From Amyelois transitella (Eukaryota; Arthropoda; Insecta; Lepidoptera; Pyralidae), in assembly GCF_032362555.1 (NCBI RefSeq), contig NC_083520.1, positions 5,394,001-5,458,000 on the forward strand: a stretch of DNA of 64,000 nucleotides. The letters run 5' to 3'. Below are positions 13,226 to 23,385 of the stretch, one piece after another. The position numbers and the translations under genes were made by a program. The notes beneath the pieces were generated by a model. That model was not told where the DNA came from and made no database searches. It saw nothing but the letters and a program-made list of their open reading frames with translations. Each line of letters opens with the position of its first letter. Position 1 is the stretch's first letter.

Positions 13226-14537
13226 CGTCCCCTTACTGCAAAAACCAATTAAAGTCACTTTTTGTCAAAACTGAGTTAAGTGCACCTTCATAATCTCCTT
13301 TTCAAGCTCTATACGCTGGTAAAACCCGTTTTTTGATATGACGCTTCATTCCTGATTTAGCTTTTCGCTAAGATATCTTACAATGTAATTTTGAAAATAA
13401 TGTACAGTAAAACAGTAATGTGTAGTGGTTAAATAAAATGTTTAAATAAAATTTACAGAAAAGATCAATAATCGTATTTTCAATGGTTTTGGCATGTTAA
13501 ATTTTGACAAAAAAAAATTATTCAATTACTGCAAAAATATACTTAACAATACTAGCAAGCTTTTAGCAGTTACTTGTTAGATAAAATTCTCTATGTTACC
13601 TACTTACGAAATATTTAATAATCTGTTAGTCCTTTTTACTGATTCATATTTCCCTCGTAAATAAATATTATCTACAAGAAAAATATAATAAAGTAGTTTT
13701 GTTGGTTTTACTTGTAAGCTGTAAACTTTGATTTCATTCAGCCCGTCAGCAAAAACCGTGTAAGTCGCGTTTCAACCGTCGCTCTTACTGTGCGTCTGCG
13801 TTGAATTTCGTTAAATTTGCTGTTTTGTTTGCGTTAAACCTTGTATGTGGAGAAAGTAATAATACGAAAAAAGCGGGTAAGTAAAATCATTATGTAATTA
13901 ATTTTAGGTTAGATTTTTGTAAAAATGATTTTGTTACCTACTTAGTTGAAATTTGAAACGGAATGTATTATTATGATCTATATTTTGATTATATTACACC
14001 TAACTATAGCACAATATTATAATACGCATGTACTTTGCTGATGATATCTGACGATAAATAATTTTTCATCTACTAAGATAAATACCTACTTACGTGCGAC
14101 CTGGGGTGGCGGGAAGGCTTATTTTGTTTGTTTAATCATACTAATATTATAAAGCTGAAGAGATTGTTTCTTTGTTTGTTTGTTTGAACGCGCTAACCTC
14201 AGGAACTAATCCTATTACGGTGCACACATTTGCACAGCTAGTTAACAATATTTAACAACAGTTTTTATATCTACTAACATAAGAATGTGCATGTGATGAT
14301 GATCATTTATTTTTAGGTGACTATAATAATACCTACCCAGTCAGTGTTAATGCGAAAGAATCTAGCCCATCGGAGTTGACCGTAAGTGCTCGTATAAGTG
14401 CTTATTGCAAAAAATTACACATCTAGCTACCATTTGATATATGTTACTATGCTATTTATTTGCTAATTAAAGATATTTAAATGAATGTTTTTAGTTGTTA
14501 GGTTTTGAAAGTGAATTTAAATGTGTACATCATTTTT

Positions 14538-14612
14538 AGGGTTCCGTACCCAAAGGGTAAAACGGGACCGTATTACTAAGCCTCCGCTGTCCGTCTGTCT
14601 GTCTATCCATCT
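14538..14612 (+). repeat. LINE-type repeat tail
   Basis: 'GGGTTCCGTACCCAAAGGGT' with 'AAAACGGGACC', followed by 'CCGCTGTCCGTCTGTCTGTC', is a common dispersed repeat end in moth genomes. It is cut off at the palindrome that begins at 14613. Confidence 0.6.
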
Positions 14613-14654
14613 GGGGTGACAGGAGAGATGATGCATCATCTCCCCTGTCACCCC
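14613..14654. repeat. Near-perfect 42-bp palindrome
   Basis: Two 21-base arms, GGGGTGACAGG... and its reverse complement with one mismatch, meet with no spacer at 14633/14634 (ATG|CAT). It sits exactly where a LINE-type repeat stops. Confidence 0.85.
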
Positions 14655-14789
14655 CTTCCTACTTTACCTCTCCTTTTAGGCTTTCGACGACTCCTAGTCT
14701 TTCCATATCTAAATCGGTTCATTCAATTTATGTATTGAATAGAATATTTGCAAGTTCTGAAAGTATTCTGGAAATCCGTAAGGTTAGCC

Positions 14790-16078
14790 CTAAGATAAAC
14801 TAGAACCAGAGAGCTGACTAGGATCAGAAGCCAGGATGGTAGCGTTGTGAGAGGAGAAGAATGTGTGTTAAGATATGGAAGGAGTATTTTGAAAGTTTAT
14901 TTAAAAAAAATGAAGGAAATATTAAAAATTTATGTTATAGCGAAGAAAAAGAGAATGAGATGGAAGGCGAAATTGAAATGTTCGAAATTGTGAAAGCATT
15001 TAAGAGTATGAAAGCTGGTAAGGCTGCTGGGTATGATAGTGTCGGTCGAGATGCTAAAAAATTGTCCTGCGACAAGGCGTATTAGCTAGTCAGTTGTACT
15101 GCCTTTTCAATTTGTGTTGGAGAAGCGGCCGAGGACCTATTTATGGATAGTTGTTTGATAGATTTGAATGAGTCTGAAAGTGGATTAAGGATGAAAGAGT
15201 TACTCGTCAAATGTCTGCTCTATACCGACGATCAGGTTATACTGGCGTCATCAGCGGAAAAGTTACAGGAGATGGTAAACTGTATGCATGAAGCTTTGAA
15301 AGAGAAAAGAATGAAAGTAACGTAAGTAAAACTAAAACACTGTTTTTTTGAAATGGAGAAAGAAATGACAGCATGTAATATTTTGATTGGAGGAGAAAAA
15401 GTTGAGCAAGTGAAAGAGTTTGTATATCTAGGATCAAAGTTTACATCAGATGGAAAGTGTGATAGTGATATTGAAAGGAGAGTGAACGCGGGGAACATGG
15501 TGAATGGAGCTTTGCATGCCTTTATGAGCAGTCAGAAACTATCCAAAAAGGCTCGACTGGCTGTGCACAAGTGCGTGTTGGTCCCGACATTGATGTATGG
15601 GAGTGAAAGTTAGGTATGGCAAAAGAAGCACGAAAGCAGAATAAATGCAGTGGAAATGAGAGCGTTAAGATGTATGATCGGTGTGAAATTGAGTGACCGG
15701 ATAAGGAACAGCGTGATAAGTGAATGTTGTGATATGAAGATGAGAGATGTAGTTACAGGAATAGAAAAGGGTATGTTAAGATGGTTTGGTCATGTGGAGA
15801 GGATGAATGAAAGCAGGTTGACTAAGCAGATATACAAGGAGAGTGTGGAGGGTAAGGTCGGAGTGGGAAGACCTAGACGAACGTATCTTGATCAAATTAA
15901 GGACGTCCTGGTAAAGGTTCAGGTCAAGAGTACCCGAAACCGCCGAGCTTGCATGAAGAGAGTTATGAATGTGGATGAAGCGAAGGAAGTGTGCAGAGAT
16001 CGTGGCAAGTGGAAAGGGATAGTCGCTGCTTACCCCTCCGGGAAAGAGGCGTGATTTTATGTATGTATGCATGTATGT
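14790..16078 (+). mobile_element. RTE-type LINE fragment, internally deleted and mutated
   Basis: Pieces of a reverse-transcriptase frame are visible: 14861-15085, 15143-15325 with the catalytic box as LYTDDQVIL, and 15353-16054 (VKEFVYLGSKFTSDGK, then MYGSES followed by a TAG stop where the copy at 46503 has Trp). The 3' end is 'CCCTCCGGGAAAGAGGCGTG' plus TATG repeats. Such LINEs copy themselves by target-primed reverse transcription; this one is broken by frameshifts and stops. It lies inside transposon 1. Confidence 0.85.
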
Positions 16079-17040
16079 ATTTGCAAGTTAGCAGAGAACA
16101 ACTACTTATGCACATTTTATATTTCAGATGATAACAGTAGAGGATCTACAGACTTAAACGAATCAGCCACTAAAACTGCAGACTTTTTGTATGACGTTTT
16201 TATTTGATTTTGGTTATGTTAAATTAATAAAGTATTTTTATTTTAACAACATTGATGATGATGATTGTACTATTTGGTATTGTTTTTATACATAATAAAG
16301 TATTAAGGCCGTCAAAATTGTGTTTTAAACTTATTTGTAACATTTTAGCGAATTATGGGATATTTTAATATTAAATTAAAAGCAACTAACCCAATATTAA
16401 GTAATATTTAGGGCACTTAAGTAGTTAAGTTAAAAAATCTTTACAGTAAAAACCATTTATTTGCACCACCTCTCGCCCTAATTCCTTAATTTATTCTAGT
16501 TTTTCGAGGATTTGCTTTTATTGTACTAATTACCTTTAAAGCTTAATAAATAAGTATTAAAAATACATGAACAGATTCTTGAAAGGTTACAATCTTAATA
16601 GTGATTTGACAGTGCAAACCTTTAAACGTCAATTTCTCAAAACTTAATTTCATGCACTTAGTTGGTTTTTGCAGTAAGGGGACGATATGAGTCTACTAGA
16701 ATCAAGAACCGCAATGTCCATAAAAACCAAAAACGTGTTATCTATGGTACATGAAACTCTAGATTTAAAAAAATATTTTCGTCCATTCAAAATCTAGCTA
16801 AAACCACAATGTCCAATAGAAATAAACGTTTAAAAATAAATGTTTGCAACAATATCAGCATTGTCCGCTCGCGTATGTATCCGAACTAGCATTGTCCATT
16901 ACAGCCAATCACGATCGACCGCGGTCCGTAAAACAGTATGGCGGATTTTGGTGTCTATCGTAAGCAGTGCGCTCGGCTAATTTAATTTTTTAAGTTCAAA
17001 GACTGATTTGAGAGTTATAAAATATCGTTGAATATAAACT

Positions 17041-19502
17041 ATGGAATGTTATCCACAAGTGGTTGACAATAAAAATGCAAGGAAACGAAGAGTTGATAGT
17101 GCAAATTGGAAGAAAAACAAGGAAAAAATTTACCGGTAAGTATAGTTGAACTACGTAGCTTTGATACTTGAATTTACATGTATTTAAAAAAAATATGTCG
17201 ATGATGAAGTACGTATATAAATGTGTTTGCCAACCCATCTTCAAAGCGTGTACCCCCAAATGCAGTACTTTTAACTTACTTACGTACTTTACGTTACTTA
17301 CACACTTTGACTCTTATCAACATTTCTACACACTTTTTATTTTAAATTGGGTACCTTCTTGGCTATTTTTTTATTAGTCCGTCTTTAGATCATCAAAAAA
17401 TATGAGACAAGTATTTTTTCTTTTGTCATTTAGACAATAATATATAAAGATATAGCCTGATAAAGTTTCATAAAACGACCGAAAAAAAAATATGCTCAAA
17501 GTTTAATAGGTCAATTTTTGCTTTTTTTTTCCTAGCCTGTTGATGTTGGTTCCCACTGTTGGGCAACGGCCTCCCCTATTCTTTCACTCGTCTCTATCTA
17601 TCTCTCTCAATTTTTGTTTAAATGACAAAAAAATACGTATGCCAAATTTTTTGGATATTATTCGTCGGTTATAATAGTTTGGTGATATTTTATGATATCA
17701 AACCTGTTAAATGTGTTTTAATAAAAAGAGACTAAATATCTACAGTCCTCAAACTTTGTTGTTCCAGGTACACTGCAAAGGACTTACCTGTTAAACCGTC
17801 ATGTTTACATAAAGACAAAAAGCTGCAATGCTCTGATATTAGTATGAATGATCTGCAGTCTTTTCATGGATCGTTTTATGCTGTAACGGATAAAGTTAAA
17901 CAAGATTTGTTCATACTCAAACATGTAGTAGCTGTACAAACAAAACGCCGTCGTCCTAGGTCTAATTCTATGCATTATAAACCTAGAGAAATGCAAAGGA
18001 TGTACAGGATTTATTGTAGATCTCAAAAAAAGATGGTGTTCGTTTGCCAAAAAGCTTTTTTGCAAACATTGCATATAAAAAGATATCGGATAGAAAATGT
18101 GATAAAGAATTATTACTTAAAAGGAGAAGTCCCGAAAGAAAAACGTGGTGGTGACCATAAGTCACATAAGTACATCGAAAAAAAACGAAGTGTTATTTCA
18201 TTTATAAAATCATTTAAATGTTCTGAGGCGCATTATTGTAGAGGCAATACTAAGCGTATGTATTTGCCGTCAGAATTATCGATAAATAAAATGGCTAAAA
18301 TGTACAATGCTCAATCAGCTGATAATCTGAAAGTTAAAGCCTTATATTTCCGTAACATATTTAATACTTGTTTTAATTTGGGATTTGGCACACCACGTGT
18401 TGATGCATGTTCTACATGCTTGCAACTGTCCGAGAAAATTAAAGTGGCGAATGAGACTGATAAAAATCAGTTAATGGTGCAAAAAACTGTGCACAAGAGA
18501 CGTGCCAAAGCATTTTTTAATATGTTAAAGGCAGAAGATCCTTCAATTAAAATAATATCTTTCGATTGCCAGAAAAATATGGTTTTACCAAAAATTCCCG
18601 ACCAAAGTACATACTATTCGAGACAGCTATATTTTTTTAATTTCACAATTGTAGAAGGCAATTCGAAATCACCATTAACAAGTAAAAATGTTTTTAGTTA
18701 CTGCTGGACCGAAGATGAATTTGCAAAAGATGCAAATTTAATTTCATCTGCTGTTTATCATCAATTATCTAACACTGTTTTTACACCAGAATGTAAAACC
18801 CTTCGGATTATGGCCGACGGTTGCGGCGGACAAAATAAGAACTCAATTTTAATAGCAATGCTTTCAAAATGGTTAATTCATAATGCACCAATGCATATAA
18901 AGATTGTAGAAATTGTGTTCCCTGTAGTGGGACACTCGTTTCTTCCTGCTGACCGAGTCTTTGCTCGTATTGAAAAACAACTGCGAAAAATGGAAAATAT
19001 ATTAAATCCGAATGAATATATAGACGTCATAAGTCAACATGCAACGGTTATCAATGTAGGAAGAACATGTCAAATCTTTGACTGGAAAAGCACGGTAAAA
19101 GATATATTTAAAAATATTGGAACCTGGCATGTGCCTTTTTCTAAATGTAAAAGATTTTATTTAAAGAGGGCCAGCAGATCTAGTGATATGGTTGGTCTTC
19201 GAGGAGAACTACACTACAGACAAGACTTAGGCCAATATAAAAGTGTTTGCAAAAAAAATAAAACATCTGCAATGATTGCACCACGTATGATTACAAAGGG
19301 AGTTGATGTAAAACCCTTAAAACTTAGGGATGTCAGCAAATTACTTAAGACTCATTATGGTGACGATTGGCGAAGCTTCCCTAATTTGGTATATTTTGCT
19401 AATGTGGTACCACAAGAAATTTTGGTAAATGAAGGTGACGATGATAACCCTGAAGAGTCAATGTGCGAACTTCAAGAAGAGCTGCCGTCATTAATTATTT
19501 AG
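17041..19502 (+). CDS. Transposase-like protein of element 2 (609 aa, DDD/E core)
   Basis: Two exons: 17041-17135 and 17768-19502, with donor CCG|GTAAGT and acceptor TTCCAG. The first adds MECYPQVVDNKNARKRRVDS and a basic stretch to the long open exon. Residues about 44-125 hold scattered Cys (C44, C53, C115, C125), and C246/C249 form a CxxC (VDACSTC). The core shows ISFDCQKN (D298), IMADGCGGQNKN (D382) and SFLPADRVFARIEK (D427, E434), the order expected of an RNase H-like DDD/E transposase. Many insect genomes contain uncharacterised proteins of this layout. The frame is complete, without stops, so it may be recent; AATAAA follows at 19522. It likely cuts and inserts the element in the nucleus by recognising the terminal and subterminal repeats. 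Catalysis is inferred from the motif pattern only. Confidence 0.85.
17525..17612 (+). repeat. Dispersed repeat fragment in the transposase intron
   Basis: 'GTTGGGCAACGGCCTCCCCT' with 'TTCACTCGTCTCTATCTATC' is a moth-type interspersed repeat tail, inserted in the intron of the element 2 gene. Confidence 0.5.
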
Positions 19503-19559
19503 TTTTAGTACTTATGCTCAAAATAAACATTAACCTAAGCGTAGTATTGTTTGTTTGTT

Positions 19560-19975
19560 TTTCGTGTGTGTAAGTGGCCAACATGGTTTGGGTGGTTTTT
19601 TCAAGCCGCCTAAAGGCATCTGACATGGCTTAACGACTGCCATCTATGATGACAGCCGGGACCAACGCGTAGTATTCAGATGCATAGGACGAATATTGTA
19701 CAAAATCCCATTCAAACTTCAACCCCCCCTACAACCCCACCCACTTATTTTTTGGAATTTAAAGTAGCCTATGTCCATCTCTGTGGTACAATACAACCTA
19801 TTATAAAATTCATCGAAATCGGTTCAGCCGTTCAGCTGTGAAAAAGGAACAAACATACATACATACACACTTTCACAATTATAATATTAGTAATCGAAAT
19901 CGGTTCAGCCGTTTAGCCGTGAAAAAGGAACATACATACATACATATACACTTTGGCATTAATATTAGTAAGGAT
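19560..19975 (+). repeat. Dispersed repeat tail with duplicated segment
   Basis: Between the transposase stop and the right end lies a composite: 'GACAGCCGGGACCAACGCGT', then 'CATCGAAATCGGTTCAGCCG' present twice (about 19811 and 19896), each followed by CATACATACA repeats. It is typical of LINE-derived 3' sequence and was probably inserted after the element formed. Confidence 0.55.
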
Positions 19976-20584
19976 ACAGTGATAAAGTTGGTAAATTGGA
20001 CATAATAGTTTTGTAGCTTTATGTATGCAAACTACTCAAGGATCAAAACTTTTTAGCAGATTACATTGAGAATAGGTATGTTTCAAAATTAGCAATGTCC
20101 AACAAGCGTATGAAACAGAGACAGCAAAATCCACTTGTATGTCTCAAAACCCGCAATGTCCCAACTGTTTTAATTAATTTAACTGTAGTAACATTACAAA
20201 GTCCATAATTTTAGATATAATGTAACATCCAGGAGATATCTGCAGCCATTCACAAAAATTACAGTTACCTATAACAAGCGAATAATTTATAATCAAATTA
20301 TTATTATTTGTGAAAATACTCTAAAAGGGACATTGCTGTTTTTGATTCTAGTAGACTCATATTATCCTCGCTCAAGCATTAGTATTCGATACATTAGTAT
20401 GTATACAATATCTTTACTTTAAAGAAATTGACGCCCAAAACTTAAATGTCAAAGTCATCGACTGAGCATCTGACATTTTTTTATTTGACAAATGTCAACA
20501 CTAAAAATGAAAGAAAACAAGAAAAACCAAGATAAAATTTTCCGTTGATTTGTTTTTTTTAGTAAAAAGCCATCTAAAGTAAGC

Positions 20585-21878
20585 ATGGCTCACACACTTC
20601 TCCCCTATTCGAAATCAGTACTTACAAAAGCAAAATGTTACATTACACAGTCCTCAAATGTGAAAAGTTTCGTCAGGAATCTGATGTCAAAACAGCTGGT
20701 TTACAATGAATTTGGAGATCCACTACGAGTTGTGAAGTTGAGAGAGACCAGTGTACCACCTTTGGGCAGTCAGGATGTGCTCGTGAGGATGCTGGCTGCC
20801 CCGGTTAATCCTGCTGATATTAATACCATACAAGGTACAAAAACTTAAAAAACTTAGTTTACCTTTGCAGATTAATAGACACAATACTAGCTTGATAACG
20901 TTAACTTGTGCAAAGAGAATTCAAGAATTAAATGTGAAAAAAGGTATTTATTTTTATTCCCTTATTTTTGTCTATTATTGAGTAAGTTGTTTTATTATAA
21001 GTTGTAACTTTATTGTTTTTGTTTTAGGAAAGTATCCAGTAAAAGTAAGTTTACCAAGTATCCCTGGTAATGAAGGTGTAGGGATCGTTGAAGAAGTTGG
21101 AAAGGATGTGGAACGTATTACCTGTGGAAATAAAGTTATAGTTACCAAACCTCTGCAGGGTACTTGGAGGAACTATGGGGTCTTCAATAAGAATGTGCTA
21201 AGAGTAGTCCCTGATGAGTTAGGGGTAGTTGAGGCAGCCACACTCACTGTGAACCCATGCACAGCTTACAGAATGCTTATGGATTTTATTGACATCCAAG
21301 ATAAACAAGTTGTTATTCAAAACGGAGCAAATGGAGCTTGTGGCCAAAATGTAATTCAGCTATGTAAAGCTTGGGGTGTCCAAAACATAAATATTGTTAG
21401 ATGCAGACCTGATATAGACCAACTTAAAGCATATTTAACAACTTTGGGTGCTACACTAGTTCTGACTGAAGAGGAATTGCGGAACACATCAATTTTCAAG
21501 GACAAGACATTCCAAAAGCCCAAGTTAGCACTAAATTGTGTTGGTGGAAAAAATGCATTGGAAATAGTAAGACATATGGACCATTCTGGAAAAATGGTCA
21601 CCTATGGTGGGATGTCTCGTGACCCTGTGACAATTCCCACTTCAGCATTTATTTTTAAAAATATATCTTTCCATGGGTTCTGGATGACTGCTTGGAATGA
21701 GAAGGCCTCTCAAGTGGAGAAAGATGCAATGGTCCTTGATATTGTTAAACTGATGTGTGAAAATCGTTTGAAGGGACCAGTACATAAAATGGTGAAGTTA
21801 GAAGAATATGAAGGGGCATTGGGAAATGCTCTCTCCAGGCAGGGATTTACAGGATGCAAATACTTATTACAATTCTAA
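20585..21878 (+). CDS. MECR: Mitochondrial trans-2-enoyl-CoA/ACP reductase
   Basis: Exons 20585-20834 and 21028-21878 encode 366 residues, close to the human length (about 373). The protein reduces trans-2-enoyl thioesters with NADPH, the last step of mitochondrial fatty acid synthesis, which feeds lipoate and respiratory chain assembly. Residues 1-35 are basic and Ser/Thr-rich, as in a mitochondrial import signal. NPADINTIQGKY is the family signature, with catalytic Tyr86 (Tyr79 of the yeast enzymes); SIPGNEGVG follows. The cofactor site is near residues 180-200 (NGANGACGQNVIQLCKAWG, NIVRCRP). AATAAA is at 21952. The gene starts only about 225 bases after the right end of transposon 2. Confidence 0.95.
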
Positions 21879-22182
21879 ATTCTTGATATATATCATATTA
21901 AATATTTAATTATAACTTTGTAAGATTATGATTATGTGTATTTTGTCACTAAATAAAAGTATAAGTCAGACACTTTTTTATTTTACTGCCTTATTATAAA
22001 TTTAGAATCTTTATTTTATTAGTTTTAATCACAAAAAACACATCAATAAAATCTTTCTTCTTTTGGTTTGAAAAAATGAAGTTATCAATTTGGATGGAAT
22101 TGAACCAGTGGATAGACTAGACTATCATGAATAACCTTTTTTAATCAATGGGAGTAATATAAAGCTCCAGTCAAAAAATACA

Positions 22183-22230
22183 CACATATAATCACATCTT
22201 TATCCCTTGCGAGGTATACAGAGCCAAAAA
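22183..22230 (+). repeat. SINE-like repeat, head fragment
   Basis: 'ATCCCTTGCGAGGTATACAG' marks a short piece of the repeat between the two MECR-type exons. Confidence 0.6.
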
Positions 22231-22319
22231 CTTAAAAACAAATTTAATGAAGATATTGCAATAGAATTTACATTTATTCTTTTCAGGCCTCTAATTAGTC
22301 TTTTCTTTTTTGCTTCCAG

Positions 22320-23167
22320 GTAAAAATATTTCCTTGCCAGCGTTACCTAGTGTTGGAGGCGATGAAGGTATTGGAGAAGTTGTTGAAATTGGTGGGCTAG
22401 TTTGTAGAGTTGTCCCTGGCCAACGTGTGGTTCTCAGCTCCAGATTACTTGGTTCCTGGTGCAACTATGGTATTTATCATGAGAGAGATATTCATGTAGT
22501 TTCTCCAAACCTGTCTCTTCCAGAAGCAGCCATGCTTACTTCAGCTCCTAGTGCAGCATACAGACTAATAAAAGATTTTATTAGTGTAAAACCTGGAGAA
22601 ACAATCACACAAAATGCAGCCAATAGCCCATGTGGCCAATGTGTTATACAGTTGTGTAAAGAATGGGGGATAAATACTTTTAACATTGTGCCAAACAGAT
22701 GTAACTATAATATAATAGATCACCTTTATCGCATTGGAGCTACTACCGTCGTCACATTAGATGAAGCTGAACAGTTATCGAGTTTTAATACATCCCTAAC
22801 CCGACCTGTCTTAGCACTAAATTGTTTGGGTGGAAGATATGAGGATGTGATGCTCAAACTTCTTGAACGTAATGGCACAATTATTTATTATGGAGATGCT
22901 TACTGTTTGCCTTTGGTGAAGCAATTTCTACGCTACGATGTAACATTTACTAAATTTCACATAAGGGATTGGGATTCGAAAGCAACGCCTGTTGAAAAAG
23001 ATATCATGTTTAAAGAAATAATACAACTCATGGTGATAGGAAAGTTTATTGCACCGTTACACCAACCGCTAGAATTGAAAAATTATGTGTACGCATTAAA
23101 AGGCACAACTGCTTTTGAATCAGATGCATCTTACAGTTATATTTTTGATTTGACTTTGCCTCCCTAA
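22320..23167 (+). CDS. Second MECR-type large exon, catalytic Tyr replaced by Asn
   Basis: An intact frame of 282 complete codons begins right after a good acceptor (TGCTTCCAG) and is homologous to the second exon of MECR. It has no first exon of its own: no ATG or NPADIN segment is visible between 21879 and 22319. It accepts the single G left by MECR exon 1 (20834) in phase, which would give a 365-residue protein. It is therefore either an alternative last exon of MECR or a duplicate that lost its start. It keeps SVGGDEGIG and an altered cofactor loop (NAANSPCGQCVIQLCKEWG), but GKY has become GKN: Tyr86 is Asn. In yeast Etr1 the Tyr79-to-Asn change is reported to abolish activity, so this product is probably not a normal reductase, though the open frame suggests selection. 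Confidence 0.75.
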
Positions 23168-23385
23168 TCACACGCAGAAGGTACCTAATTTGTTTTTTTA
23201 ATTGAATTGAATTGAACGCATATTCTGTAAAATGTCATTGTCTTTTTGACAGTGACAAAGAATTGTTTACGATTCACGATTCTATTCTAGTGTTTTGGTT
23301 TCTGGACATGATTTTACAGGAATTTATATTATATAAAACGTAACTACATATTTACTACAAACCTATCTGTCTTCAGTCTGAAATT

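Larger units (their letters stand above)
13770..16204 (+). pseudogene. Possible spliced small secretory-type frame inside transposon 1
   Basis: About 13803-13877 reads LNFVKFAVLFALNLVCGESN, a signal-peptide-like run, up to a good donor GCGG|GTAAGT. A second exon, 14328-14392 (TTTTTAG| ... GACC|GTAAGT), continues in phase as DYNNTYPVSVNAKESSP. A third block after TTTCAG at 16127 reads SRGSTDLNESATKTADFLYD before a stop, but it is out of phase with exon 2; in phase it stops after nine codons. The codon where a start would be expected is TTG, not ATG. An RTE LINE sits in the second intron. It may be a captured or decayed secreted-peptide gene, or simply untranslated exons of the element. Low confidence. 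Confidence 0.3.
13226..16684 (+). mobile_element. DNA transposon 1, 3459 bp, no transposase gene seen
   Basis: Exact 23-bp terminal inverted repeats lie at 13226-13248 (CGTCCCCTTACTGCAAAAAC...) and 16662-16684, each flanked outside by ATAT (13222-13225, 16685-16688). This is what a 4-bp target duplication at ATAT would give. A motif like the terminus, TTACTGCAAAAA, recurs near 13527. Inside are possible spliced exons at about 13790-13877, 14328-14392 and 16128-16204, a 42-bp palindrome and an RTE LINE fragment. No transposase was found, so the element probably moves with proteins supplied elsewhere, perhaps of the kind encoded by elements 2 and 3. Confidence 0.8.
16689..20358 (+). mobile_element. 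DNA transposon 2, 3670 bp, with DDD/E transposase-like gene
   Basis: Terminal inverted repeats of 31 bp, 29 matching, lie at 16689-16719 (GAGTCTACTAGAATCAAGAA...) and 20328-20358. Both are flanked by ATAT (16685-16688, 20359-20362). The left ATAT is also the right flank of transposon 1, so element 2 most simply inserted into element 1's own duplicated target. The motif GCAATGTCC or GCATTGTCC recurs near both ends (16711, 16806 as ACAATGTCC, 16858, 16889; 20092, 20153, and inverted at 20328), as expected for transposase-binding subterminal repeats. The only gene is the two-exon 609-residue protein at 17041-19502. Confidence 0.88.
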
